Part shown: in pieces, positions 44,036-55,600 of the stretch | Position numbering within the stretch: position 1 is the stretch's first letter | Layout: each line of letters begins with the position of its first letter | Source of the DNA: Przewalskia tangutica | Taxonomy: Eukaryota; Streptophyta; Magnoliopsida; Solanales; Solanaceae | Length of the DNA stretch: 64,000 nt | Direction: 5' to 3' | Assembly (NCBI GenBank): GCA_029844215.1 | Contig: CM056732.1 | Span: 22,243,501 to 22,307,500 of the forward strand | Made by a program: the position numbers and the translations under genes | The notes under the pieces: generated by a model | What the model saw: the letters and a program-made list of their open reading frames with translations, nothing else | Told to the model about the DNA's origin: nothing | Database searches by the model: none

Positions 44036-44199
44036 TCAATACAAACCGACCTTTGTTTGGGGGGGGGGAATAAAAACCTCTAAAAATTGCAAACAAACCA
44101 TGTTAGTATAATAGCATGCGGAAAAAGGGTAAGCAGCAGATAACAAGCAAATTGCATAGAGTTGAAAGCAGTAATTCAAACATATGTCCTAACATGCAA

Positions 44200-44980
44200 G
44201 GGGCCTCTTTTATGCCGGAGGTGAGCCTAAACGCCAAATATGCGAGACTGTGATAGATTGGTCCAAGCCGTTAACCGTAATGCTTTTGTTGGAAATGACA
44301 GACAAAAATGAATGTATATTTTCCAATTTTGGCATGTCATGTTTAGGCTTGGATTTGTCTATCATTTTCACGCCACATAATATGTTGTTGGTCGTTGGGT
44401 CGTGAAACCCGTCGACAAGTTTGGTGGATTTCTTAATTGTGGGGACGATACCAAGGATCGACCCACCTAGGGTATTTGCATGCATGACTTAAATGAAGGG
44501 TGGTTTAGCTCTATCCTAAGTTTCTAAGATTTGGTTTACTAGACGCAAGGTTCCCGAGCGGACTGCTCGAGAGAGAAGGCTATGCGGTCGTCCAGACGAA
44601 ACGGACAACTCCGTGCATGCGCCAACTCTCTTAAAATTAGGGTATTTGAAAGAAATTTGCGGGTGCGCGAAGCACACCTCACGTGTAGTGTGTGATAGTG
44701 TAAATTTTTCAGAATGAAAGAAATATGAGCGGAATGCCAATTTTAGAAAAACAGTAAAAATGTAGCAAATAAAGTAATTTATACAATAAGATAACGGTTT
44801 ATGGAAAGCAATAAATAAACTAGCAATTATAGCAGTATTGAAAGTTTTGCAAAAATATCAGTTTAAGGAAAGCGGTAAAGCAGTTTAAGTATTTAACTTA
44901 TAAAGCAGTTAATTTAAAGCATTTATAAAGAATAAATAAACGCAATAATAAGGCCTAAGTTTGTTATGGTTGAAAACCTA
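44200..44980 (-). pseudogene. Conserved Ogre leader / possible ORF1 remnant (element B)
   Basis: Two overlapping minus-strand frames: 44740-44516 (FRSYFFHSEKFTLSHTTREV, PNFKRVGACTEL) and 44485-44210 (LGGSILGIVPTIKKST, VDGFHDPTTNNILCGVKM, DKSKPKHDMPKLENIHSFL, VNGLDQSITVSHIWRLG). C keeps a matching TDKSKPNHDMLKLGK and ISNKGIIV. Protein-level similarity between B and C, with many synonymous-looking differences, favours a former coding region. Function unknown. Confidence 0.55.
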
Positions 44981-44982
44981 TA

Positions 44983-44998
44983 TCCCAATGAGTCGTCA
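44983..44998 (-). other. Primer-binding site of Ogre B
   Basis: The minus strand reads TGACGACTCATTGGGA directly after the LTR end, a slightly decayed version of the tRNA-Arg-type site of A. Confidence 0.65.
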
Positions 44999-45090
44999 TC
45001 TTTATCGCGCTAGTTTTGACGAGTCCCGACGGTGACTTAACGTTCTTTGGCGGTGATTCCTGAATTAAATCACTGTTTTTAAGGAGTCGC
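44999..45090 (-). repeat. 5' LTR of Ogre B, left piece (outer U5 end)
   Basis: The last about 90 bases of the LTR (minus strand), including GGCGGTGATTCC and AAGGAGTCGC. It is cut by element C; the rest resumes at 56451. Confidence 0.8.
45086..45090. repeat. Target-site duplication of Ogre element C (left)
   Basis: GTCGC before TGTTGACACCC. GTCGC recurs at 56446-56450 after GCGCGACA. The target is the conserved GGAGTCGCCACC of the B LTR. Confidence 0.93.
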
Positions 45091-46168
45091 TGTTGACACC
45101 CAATTTTGACCCTCCCGTCCAGCCATTAACCATAAAATTACACTAATTTTGTAAAATAATTTTTTAGGATTTTTATAATAAAATACAACAATAAAACATT
45201 AAATACAGGCATAAATAAATAATTTAATAATGGCATCGCGTCTTACGTAGAGTTTTAAGCACTTAGAGTCTCGCGCCCGCATTAATTAACTTTAAGCTTT
45301 GTCGTAATTCTTAAATAATTAATAAATGCATAAAATAAATAATTTAGCGATAACGTCGTGTCAGGTAGCATAGCCGCATTTATTAGTAATCATTTGTAAT
45401 TTAAAATCAATTTTTTAATCTGATATATGCATTTAATAGCACCGCATTTATAAAGCTTTAAACGATTCTTAAATATCGTACTTGCATTCAGCATTTAAGT
45501 AATTTAATATAAACTCAATTCAATTTTAATTTAACTTCGCAATATTGCAATAATAAGATAATAATAGCGTCGCATTCTAAAGTATTAAGCATTAATTAAA
45601 TAACACACCCGCATTTATTTTATAATAATTAGATAATTTAATTAAAAGCCTAAAACTATTAATTAAATAACACATTAACTAATTAACACCTAAAATTAAT
45701 ACACTTAAATTATAACACTACCCAATTAATATATATCTAGCTAGCCTAAGGCCCGGTCCATACCCATCGTCTGTGCCCAACGACGCCCCATCCGTCATGA
45801 GCCCTTTATCATTTCCCTAATACTCAGCCCCCCAGCCCAATTCATTTCATTCCCCACATCCCTTATATGCCTAGCAGCCCTTTCACCTCACCTTCACTTC
45901 ACCTTCCTAAAATCAACGAACCCTAAACCTAAAAGCAACCGCCGCACCTCGCACCTTCCCCTCCCCATCGTGCGGCACCCTGGCGGATTTCGCGGAGAAT
46001 CCGGGTTTCCTATTCACACCCCCAACGATTCGCTTACCATATCCCTACCCAAATCTCGTCGACAAATGGTAAGAATCAATACGAAATCGGAGGATTTTCA
46101 GACGAATCGACCAATATTGATAAGAATCTCGGCCTTTATAGCTTACCTAATTTAGAACCCAATTAGGG

Positions 46169-46176
46169 CTATAAAT
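46169..46176 (+). promoter_or_regulatory. TATA box of the C 5' LTR
   Basis: CTATAAAT downstream of TTAGAACCCAATTAGGG. The 3' LTR has CTATAAATA at 53727-53735. LTR E and S2 have versions at the same relative place. It probably drives element transcription. Confidence 0.55.
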
Positions 46177-48109
46177 CTGAAGTTATATGCATGATAGGCG
46201 TCGACGGGGAACTCGTAAATCGATCGGGCGAGAATAGGAGAGGAATACAGAGCTCGGTCGGCGGGATAGCAATCGTTCACCCTTAGCCATAGTTAGAGTC
46301 GAGATCGGAGAGAGCATATACAAGAGAGCATAGAGGGGAGAGATTCAAAAATCAGGGGCACCCAAAAACCGATAGGCATCGATTTGCATCCCCTAGCAGC
46401 AGTCAACTACTCGCAGCAAGGACATAACATCCAAAAACTAGTAAGCATCGACACATTTTAGTCAGGACCAGTCGACCTTTCATTCGCATCGCAAAACCCA
46501 AAACCCGTCGATTGGACCGACGAATTGATCTGTTGCCGGTCATTGCCGGAGAAGGTAAAATCATTATCCTTTCAGTCTTAAATTCGTTTGATATCAGTGT
46601 GCACATTGTGTCTCTATGTACGACTGATTAAACATGTACTAAGTCAATATTAATAGCTGTTTATGCTTATTAAATTAATTGCCGAACCTGTTTAGTTAGT
46701 ACTAATTGCTATTAATAGTCGCGACTGTGTTTGTTAATGTGTTTTGTTAAGCATTTGCTGTGTGGCTGAATAGAGTAGTTTTTTTGTGTTTGAATATTAT
46801 GGGATCGACTGAGTCGTGTTACTTATATTCATCTAGTCCATGGTCATTGTAAGTATTATAGCAATCGTCTTGTGTATATTAAATGCTCATCATGTTAAAA
46901 CAGTTAAACATGAATCGATTATTGAAGTTAAAAACTGGTTTAATGTATTCATAGGTTTTTATAATGTATTAAAGTTGGCCATTGTCCTTTTATATGATCT
47001 GATCAATAGATGCTTAAAGCGCTATTTCAAGGTGCCCTGATTCGTAATCATCCTAATGCTTAGTTGAGATATAATAATCCCATGAAATCTGTTTTGGGAC
47101 GATCTTAGTCTGGGTATTGTGTCATTTACAGTTTGTGTTAATAGGTTGGGGCTATGTTGAAATTGTGGTGTCCAAAACATGACAAGGTTGAGCTATTACT
47201 GGCATGTGAATTAAGTCAGTATGTTAAGGATGTGAGCATGAAGCTCGTTATGAAGGTTGTCTATATGAAAGAGTGATTCATGTAGTAGTACGCAACTTTG
47301 TTTACCCATTACATTTCTATATAACTATCGGTTTGCCACACACACGATCAGTATTGATTATTTAAACTACTTAAACGAGCGTATATGTCCCGATCGATCG
47401 AGAAATTGCTTGTCTGTGGGTTCCATGTAAACTAGAAATAACAGTTGGTTTCTTATCTTGTCTAAGGGCCCATAAGTCTCGGTCTTGCCCTATATTATCT
47501 ATCCGGCATATTTGGGCTAGGCCTCGCCGATTCTTTGCATAATCTTATTTGCTGATTATTACAGTTTCATGTAGCTGCGTCATCTTATTTACTGATTTGG
47601 TACAACTTTATTTGCTGATTATGTCTAAGTTGAATTATGTGCTTTAGACTTTATGATTCAATAAATCTAGACATATACTAATCCTTATCTTCTTTTTTTA
47701 CATGGCACGCACCGGAGCAACAAAGAGTCTCATAATGAGACTCGTCGGGGCAAACGCAAAGGCATGCATATACATCCATCGAGTCCCTCTTCGGCAATTC
47801 CTAGAAAAACAAATAGGACGGGGTCATCCGCTTCAATCTCTTTGCTCTCTCTCTTATCTCATTTATGCCCCTATTTGTTTGTTGTAATTTTATTACTTAA
47901 TTTTGTAATTAATAGGGGAACTTATAGCAATTAGGTCTTTAAATATATGAGACGGGAAGTAATTACATTTTAGGAATACGCTTCTACTTTATTTGTCTTT
48001 TGGGGCTATTAGGCATGTTTAAAATCGGCAAAAAATAATAATCTAATTTGCATCATAAAACCAACAATTTGTTAAAATCCATAAACAGATTTTTCTTAAA
48101 CTCTCAAAA

Positions 48110-48440
48110 TAGCATCTTAACATTTTGCATTCCTTAGCACCCTTTAGCCCCTTTTGATACTTTAAGCACCTTTTAAACATTTTAACATGCTAGCATTTAT
48201 TTCCTAACATTTTATTAATTATTCGGCGCTTTAGCATTTAGCACTTTTAAGCACCTCTTAGCACCTTTAGCACCTTCTATCATTTAAAACCTTTTAGCAA
48301 CCTTTAGTATTTTAAGCACTTTTTAAACACTCGGCATTTGGCTCTTTTATTTATTTATAACACCTTTCGCCCCTTTTTATACTTTAAGCACCTTTTAAAC
48401 ATTTTAACATTTTAGCATTTTTATTAAGCAGGAGCTTTCA
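48110..48440. repeat. AGCACC / TTTTAGCAT low-complexity runs in the C U5
   Basis: Dozens of near-copies of TTTAGCACC and TTTTAGCATT with no strict period, continuing at 48670-48830. The same runs are in the other LTR at about 55680-56000 and 56240-56395. Confidence 0.7.
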
Positions 48441-48877
48441 TTTTGCATTTTTTTAAATATAATAATTACCCTAGGTTTGGCGGGACAACGCAAGTTAAGC
48501 GGATCTTAGAGGGTGCCTAACCCTTCCTCTGGATTAATAAAGAACCCTTACCCAGAATCTCATTAAGTTTAGCAGACCATTAAAATGGAGTTAATGTTTT
48601 ACTTCAAACTAGTTAAACATTTAGGTGTCCTAATTCACCCAATTAATTAGGTGGCGACTCATGAACCCTTAGCATTCTAGCAACCCTTTAGCATTTTAGC
48701 ACCCTTTTAAACTTTAGCATCTTTTGCAATTTTAGCATCCTTTTAGCATTTTTAAAACCTTTAAGCATTTTTGAACATTATTAGCATTTTATTATTTATT
48801 TTCTAACATTTGCATTTTTAAGCAGGAGATTCGCTATTATTAGAGAATGCCGCGGCCGAAAATGGGCGCGACAGAAA

Positions 48878-48895
48878 TGGCGACTCTGCTGGGGA
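48878..48895 (+). other. Primer-binding site of Ogre C
   Basis: TGGCGACTCTGCTGGGGA, four bases after the LTR end. Its complement ends GAGTCGCCA, consistent with the tRNA-Arg primer of Ogre elements. It is the best preserved of the three sites in the window. Confidence 0.82.
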
Positions 48896-48899
48896 TTTT

Positions 48900-49560
48900 A
48901 GGTTCTTAACCATAACAGACCTAGGGTTATTATTTGGCAATTATTTTTGCATTTAATTTTTGTGTGTTGTATTTTGTTTTATTTATTTTTGCTACTTGCT
49001 TTACTGCTTTCCTTAAACTGGCATTCCGCTCATATTTCTTCCATTCTGGAAAATTCACACAATCACACACTCACGCGTTGGTGTGCTCCGCGCACCCGCA
49101 AATTTCTTTCAAAAAATATCCAAATTTTAGGAGAGTTGGCGCCTGCGCGGAGTTAGATCGGTTCGTCTGATCAGCCGCGTAGCCTTCTCACTCGAGTTGT
49201 CGCTCGGGAACCTTGCGTCTAGTAAAGCCAAATCTTAGCAACTTAAGATAGAGCTATACCACCCTTATTTTAGGGCATGCATGCATTTACCTTAGGTGGG
49301 TCAATCGCGGCATTGACACCAATTAGGAAGACACCAAACTTGTCGACGGGTTTACGAACCCGACCAACCGTATTATGTGTAGCGTGGCAATGACAGACAA
49401 ATCCAAACCCAATCATGACATGCTGAAATTGGGAAAAGTGTACCGTCATTTGGTCGCCATTTCCAACAAAGGCATTATAGTTGGACGACTTGGACAAATC
49501 CGTCATAATCTCGCATAAGTGACGTTTAGGCTTACCTCAGGCATAAAGAGGTCCCCCTGC
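48900..49560 (+). pseudogene. Conserved Ogre leader / possible ORF1 remnant (element C)
   Basis: Plus-strand frames read LKLAFRSYFFHSGKFTQSH, NFRRVGACAEL, SGTLRLVKPNL, then TDKSKPNHDMLKLGKVY and ISNKGIIVGRLGQ. They parallel B (44200-44980) in order, with different stops and small indels. A likely decayed ORF1 or a conserved leader. Confidence 0.55.
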
Positions 49561-49702
49561 ATGTTAGGAAACGTTTGAATATGCTATGTGCAATATATCT
49601 GCTACATACCTGCAAATTATGTGCTTTATGCTAACACCGTTTGTTGCATTTTTAGAAAGATTTATCATCCCCCCAAAAGGTCGATTTGTATTTGACTAAG
49701 CA

Positions 49703-50373
49703 ATGACAGAGCAGCAATACTTCACAAAACCAAAGGCACGGCCCAACGACATAACCGATTCAAGGGCATTTGAGCAAAACGAGTCGGAACCTGTCTTGGT
49801 TCCTATAGGCAAAGCAGGGGTCTCAAAAAAGAAAAGCAGCATAGATCCGATCGAGCACCTCGCAACTCTACAGGCCGAAATCAGAAGGCCCAGAAACATC
49901 ACTACATACAAGCAACTACATTGAGACCCACGTTAGGCCAGACACCCTTTTCAAAACTGGGACCATGTAGGAAACCAGACAGGGATTGCAAGTCCAAACA
50001 GGCCAGGCACGCGGATATCAAGGGACAAGGCGGCGAAGTCAGATACGAATCGACCCCCCCCCAAAACTCACAAATTTTCTTTGAGCGCAGGTTCTTCATA
50101 TTAACAGAAGCAGAAAGTGCAATAGCCGAAACAGAAAATACGGCGAAAGGTTTCTTCGTATTGGCAGAAGCAGCAAAAAAGGCAGAGGATGACAACAATC
50201 CAAAGTCCGCAGCAAAAGCAACAGCAGCAGAAAGGGGCATCAACAATCAGCAATCAAAGTTCAGAGTTCCGCAACAAAACCTAGCGCATCAACTCGGGCA
50301 TAAAGTCAAATTGGCAACACACGCATCGCACACCACGAAGGCATCATGGCAATTCGTCAGCTGCAGCACTTAG
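49703..50373 (+). pseudogene. Gag N-terminal fragment of Ogre C fused to a charged, repeat-prone stretch
   Basis: A start at 49703 (MTEQQYFTKPKARPND) parallels the B gag start. It continues to IDPIEHLATLQAEIRRPRN and then stops near 49922. A second frame (49921-50373) is rich in Ala, Glu and Lys (EAESAIAETENTAKG, EAAKKAEDDNNPKSAAKA) and has no family I recognise. No capsid block or zinc knuckle follows; the GC-rich arrays begin instead. The second frame could be former gag sequence or chance. Confidence 0.55.
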
Positions 50374-50544
50374 CATGTCCGTGCAAGGACAACATCCCAG
50401 CATTCATCAGGCGTATCAGGGACGACATCTCTATCCATAAAATTGCACTTCTCATATATATTTATCATTTTGTTTAAACAGGTATACACTAACGTTTTCT
50501 CAAGCTTAGCTTGCAGGAGCATTTATTCTACGCCAGCAGCAACA

Positions 50545-51360
50545 CGTCCGTAACGCGGCGTTATCGGCCGCAGAAGTCTACGCAACGGCGCGGCGGAATA
50601 CGTCGCAACGGCGGCGTTATCGGCCGCAGCAAGTCCACGCGCAGCGGCGCCCGGCGGCAACACGTCCGCACAACGGCGTAATCGGCGAAGTCCATGCAAC
50701 GGCGCCCGGCGGCAAGCGTCGAACAACGGCGTGTCGGCAAGTCCGTGCAACGGCGCCCGGCGGAACACGTCCGGACAACGGCGTAATCGGCAAGTCCATG
50801 CGCGGCGCCCGGCGTCAACACGTCGGACAACGGCGTAATCGGCAAGTCCATGCAGCGACGCCCGGCGGAACACGCCCGTCGAACAACGGCGTAATCGGCC
50901 GCAGCAAGTCCACGCAACGGCGCCCGGCGGCAACACGTCCGCACAACGGCGTGATCGGCAAGTCCACGCAACGGCGCCCGGCAATACGTCCGGACAACGG
51001 CGTTATCGGCCGCGGCAAGTCTGCAGCGGCGCGCCCGGCGGCACGTCCAGCAACGGCGTTATCGGCCAAAGCAAGTCTACGCAGCGGCGCCCGGCGGCAA
51101 TCGTCCGACAACGGCGTAATCGGCAAGTCCATGCAGCGGCGCGGCGGAATACGTCCAGGCAATGGCGTTATCGGCCGCAACAAGTCTGCGCGGCGCCCGG
51201 CAAGAACACGTCGGACAACGGCGTGATCGGCAAGTCCGCAGCGACACCAGCGGAACACGTCCGAGCGGCGGCGTTATCGGCCGCGAGTCCACGCAGCGGC
51301 GCCCGGCGGCAACCGTCCGAACAGCGGCGTTATCGGCCGCGACAAGTCGGCAAACGACGC
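50545..51360. repeat. GC-rich array of about 54-bp units (Ogre C)
   Basis: About fifteen units, each with CGTCCG-ACAACGGCGTAATCGGC (or TTATCGGCCGC), CAAGTCCA-GC and AACGGCGCCCGGCGGCAA. Length varies from about 48 to 62 through small indels. All frames on both strands are Arg/Ala-rich and stop-poor purely because of composition. Confidence 0.9.
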
Positions 51361-51486
51361 CATCGTGATATTACATCTACGAGGAAGATTTTCTCTGTTC
51401 TCAAAATTGCATTTTTATCATTCATGCTTTATTATTACGTCTTGCGGTTATGCACTAACTCTTCCGAGCTTTAGTCTACGGGAGCG

Positions 51487-51745
51487 GCAACAAGTCCAAA
51501 ACGGCGCCAAGTCCGAAAGCGACGCCAAGTCAAAAACGGCGTCAAGTCCAAAGCGACGCCAAGTCCAAAACGGCGCCAAGTCCGAAAGCGACGCCAAGTC
51601 GAAAAGCGGCCAAGTCGAAAGCGGCCTAAGTCAAGCGACGCCAAGTCCGAAAGCGGCCTTAAGTCCAAAGCGACGTCGGTCGAAAGCGACGCCAAGTCGA
51701 AAGCGACGGAGTCGAAAGCGACGACAAGTCGGCGACGACAAGTCG
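51487..51745. repeat. Array of about 18-bp AAGTC-AAAGCGACGCC units (Ogre C)
   Basis: About fourteen units alternating GCCAAGTCCAAAACGGC and GCCAAGTCCGAAAGCGAC. CAAGTCC is shared with the 54-bp array, so this appears to be an independent amplification of a sub-part of the same sequence. Confidence 0.88.
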
Positions 51746-52229
51746 GCATATCACATCTGCGAGGGCGATTTCTACGTTCTCAAAATTGCATTTTTTCTCT
51801 CATATATTATTACGTCTTAGCGATTATGCACTAACTCTTTCTTGAGCTTTAGTCTACGGGGACAATTGCGGCAAGGACAACGTATCCGCATTCACAATCG
51901 CAACACGTCCGCGCGGCGAAATCACGGCATTTGCGATCGCATCAACGGCAGCATCGTATTTTTGCGGGATAACCTCTTACACTCACGGTTGCATTACTTT
52001 AAAATTATGCATCATCATTTTGCCTTATGATTTATGCACTAACCGTTTGTTCAAGTCTTAGCATGCGGGAAGCGAGAGCCTGGCGTGGATTTTCTCTTCT
52101 GACGGGGCAATCTGTTGGGGGGCCGACCTTCCCAACGATTGGCAGAAGCGGCCTCAAGCGTCGGTCCATTCGCTCACATCACCGTAGAACCCAGCGCACA
52201 AGCCATAGCGATGCACCCGAGTTGGCGGT

Positions 52230-52500
52230 TATTTTCTTTTACTTTTGCACCATAACCCGGTGTCATCATAACTCGACCGGGGCGGCTCAGTCCGCTTTAG
52301 CCCGCCTTAGTGTTTTGACCATGGTGACCCGGTGTCGTCATAACTTCGACCGGGGCGGCTTTGAGTCGCGTTAGCGCCGGTGTTTTGACCATGGTAGCGG
52401 TGTCGTCATAACTTCGACAGGACAACTAGTCCGCCTTAGCCTCGCAGTGTTTTGACCATGGTATCCCGGTGTCGCCATAACTCGACCTTTGGGGCGGTTT
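52230..52500. repeat. Tandem repeat of 65-75 bp with GTGTTTTGACCATGGT (Ogre C)
   Basis: Three and a half units containing CCCGGTGTCGTCATAACTTCGACCG, GGGGCGGCT, CCTTAG and GTGTTTTGACCATGGT. The last unit is truncated just before the conserved pre-polypurine block. Confidence 0.85.
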
Positions 52501-52545
52501 GATTTTTGCGTCAGCCTTGTCTACCTGCCCAGCATTTTTGCAATT

Positions 52546-52627
52546 CTGAAGATCGAGACAAAATTGGCTATGAGTCAACGTCTTTGTCCGAAGATTCTTC
52601 CATCATCTCCATACAAAGAGGGACATC
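52546..52627 (+). other. Conserved pre-tract block and polypurine tract of Ogre C
   Basis: Contains ACAAAATTGGCTATGAGTC, TTTGTCCGAAGATTC and CATCATCTCC, ending in the tract AAAGAGGGACATC (52615-52627) at the LTR. It matches the equivalent blocks of A and B. Confidence 0.8.
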
Positions 52628-55600
52628 TGTTGACACCCAATTTTGACCCTCCCGTCCAGCCATTAACCATAAAATTACACTAATTTTGTAAAATAATTTT
52701 TTAGGATTTTTATAATAAAATACAACAATAAAACATTAAATACAGGCATAAATAAATAATTTAATAATGGCATCGCGTCTTACGTAGAGTTTTAAGCACT
52801 TAGAGTCTCGCGCCCGCATTAATTAACTTTAAGCTTTGTCGTAATTCTTAAATAATTAATAAATGCATAAAATAAATAATTTAGCGATAACGTCGTGTCA
52901 GGTAGCATAGCCGCATTTATTAGTAATCATTTGTAATTTAAAATCAATTTTTTAATCTGATATATGCATTTAATAGCACCGCATTTATAAAGCTTTAAAC
53001 GATTCTTAAATATCGTACTTGCATTCAGCATTTAAGTAATTTAATATAAACTCAATTCAATTTTAATTTAACTTCGCAATATTGCAATAATAAGATAATA
53101 ATAGCGTCGCATTCTAAAGTATTAAGCATTAATTAAATAACACACCCGCATTTATTTTATAATAATTAGATAATTTAATTAAAAGCCTAAAACTATTAAT
53201 TAAATAACACATTAACTAATTAACACCTAAAATTAATACACTTAAATTATAACACTACCCAATTAATATATATCTAGCTAGCCTAAGGCCCAGTCCCCCT
53301 TCTACCCATCGTCCAGGCCCAACCCGACGCCCCCCATCCGCAAGCCCTTTATCATTTCCCTAATACTCAGCCCCCCAGCCCAATTCATTTCATTCCCCAC
53401 ATCCCTTATATGCCTAGCAGCCCTTTCACCTCACCTTCACTTCACCTTCCTAAAATCAACGAACCCTAAACCTAAAAGCAACCGCCGCACCTCGCACCTT
53501 CCCCTCCCCATCGCAGCACCCTAGCCCGGATTTCTCGCCGGAGAATCCGGGGTTTCCTTTATCCACACCCCCCAGCCAACGATTCCTTACCATATCCCTA
53601 CCCAAATCTCGTCAGCAAATGGTAAGAATCAATACGAATCGGGAGGATTTTCAAAGACGAATCAGCACCAATATTGATAAGAATCTCAGCCTTTATAGCT
53701 TACCTAATTTAGAACCCGAATTAGGGCTATAAATACAGAAGTTATATGCATGCAATAGGCATCGACGGGGGAACTCAGAAATCGATCGGGCAGAGAATAG
53801 GAGAGGAATACAGAGCTCAGTCAGGGGGGATAGCAATCGTTTCACCCTTAGCCATAGTTAGGAGTCGAGATCGGAGAGAGCATATACAAGAGAGCAGAGA
53901 GGGGAGAGATTCAAAAATCAGGGGCACCCAAAAACCGATAGGCATCGATTTGCATCCCCTAGCGTGATAACTACTCGCGCAGCGACGAACATCCAAAACT
54001 AGTAAGCATCGACACATTTTAGTCAGGACCAGTCGACCTTTCATTCGCATCGCAAAACCCAAAACCCGTCGATTGGACCGACGACTTGATACGCTGCCCC
54101 GGGTCGCTGCCCGGAGAAGGTAAAATCATTATCCTTTCAGTCTTAAATTCGTTTGATATCAGTGTGCACATTGTGTCTCTATGTACGACTGATTAAACAT
54201 GTACTAAGTCAATATTAATAGCTGTTTATGCTTATTAAATTAATTGCCGAACCTGTTTAGTTAGTACTAATTGCCATTAATAGTCGCGACTGTGTTTGTT
54301 AATGTGTTTTGTTAAGCATTTGCTGTGTGGCTGAATAGAGTAGTTTTTTTTGTGTTTGAATATTATGGGATCGAAGTAGTCGTGTTACTTATATTCATCT
54401 AGTCCATGGTCATTGTAAGTATTATAGCAATCGCTTGTGTATATTAAATGCTCATCATGTTAAAACAGTTAAACATGAATCGATTATTGAAGTTAAAGCG
54501 GTTTAATGTATTCATAGGTTTTTATAATGTATTAAAGTTGGCCATTGTCCTTTTATACGGTCGATCAATAGATGCTTAAAGCGCTATTTCAAGGTTGCCA
54601 CAATTCATGTAATCATCCTAATGCTTAGTTGAGATATAATAATCCCATGAAATCTGTTTTGGGACGATCTTAGTCCGGTATTGTGTCATTCTGATTTGTG
54701 TTAATAGGTTGGGGCTATGTTGAAATTGTGGTGTCCAAAACATGACAAGGTTGGTCTATTACTGGCATGTGAATTAAGTCAGTATGTTAAGGATGTGAGC
54801 ATGAAGCTCGTTATGAAGAATACATATGAAAGAGTGATTCTAATGTAGTAGTACGCAACTGCTTACCCATACCGCATTCTATATAACTATCGGTTGCCAC
54901 ACACACCGATCAGTATTGATTATTTAAACTACTTAAGAACAGGCATATATGTCCCTGATCCAGTCAGAAATTGCTTGTCTGTGGGTTCCATGTAAACTAG
55001 AAATAACAGTTGGTTTCTTATCTTGTCTAAGGGCCCATAAGTCTCGGTCTTGCCCTATATTATCTATCCGGCATATTTGGGCTAGGCCTCCTTCGATTCA
55101 TCGCATCATCTTATTTCTTGATTATTACGGTTTCATGTAGGCTGCGTCATCTTATTTACTGATTTGGTACAACTTTATTTGCTGATTATGTCTAAGTTGA
55201 ATTATGTGCTTTAGACTTTATGATTCAATAAATCTAGACATATACTAATCCTTATCTTCTTTTTTTACATGGCACGCACCGGAGCAACAAAGAGTCTCAT
55301 AATGAGACTCGTCGGGGCAAACGCAAAGGCATGCATATACATCCATCGAGTCCCTCTTCGGCAATTCCTAGAAAAACAAATAGGACGGGGTCATCCGCTT
55401 CAATCTCTTTGCTCTCTCTCTTATCTCATTTATGCCTATTTGTTTGTTGTAATTTTATTACTTAATTTTGTAATTAATAGGGGAACTTATAGCAATTAGG
55501 TCTTTAAATATATGAGACGGGAAGTAATTACATTTTAGGAATACGCTTCTACTTTATTTGTCTTTTGGGGCTATTAGGCATGTTTAAAATCGGCAAAAAA

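Larger units (their letters stand above)
45091..48873 (+). repeat. 5' LTR of Ogre element C
   Basis: Length 3783. A TATA box (CTATAAAT) is at 46169-46176 and AATAAA at 48536-48541. The U5 is packed with AGCACC/TTTTAGCATT runs (48110-48440, 48670-48830). It is nearly identical to the 3' LTR for long stretches but differs in clusters (e.g. 45745-45800, 45970-46030, 46195-46260). Confidence 0.93.
50421..52070. repeat. Compound array of Ogre C: four 100-125-bp spacers alternating with GC-rich blocks
   Basis: Spacer copies at 50421-50522, 51361-51486, 51750-51862 and 51961-52070 share CAAAATTGCA, TATTATTACGTCTT, ATGCACTAAC and GAGCTTTAGTCTACGGGA-like segments. GC-rich blocks lie between and before them. 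Two of these blocks have expanded into tandem arrays (50545-51360 and 51487-51745). Confidence 0.8.

Noticed and set aside
47702..47887. 61-residue frame MARTGATKSLIMRLVG in the C 5' LTR, repeated in the 3' LTR
   Set aside because: Present in both LTRs because they are copies. S2 has a shifted relative (18830-18946) with different frames, so no protein is conserved.
50523..51292. Overlapping Arg/Ala/Leu-rich frames of 60-153 residues on both strands
   Set aside because: A by-product of the GC-rich 54-bp array. All frames are open because of base composition.
51365..51820. 151-residue frame rich in Lys/Arg/Ser over the 18-bp array
   Set aside because: Encoded almost entirely by the tandem repeat and the flanking spacers. 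No homology or start context.
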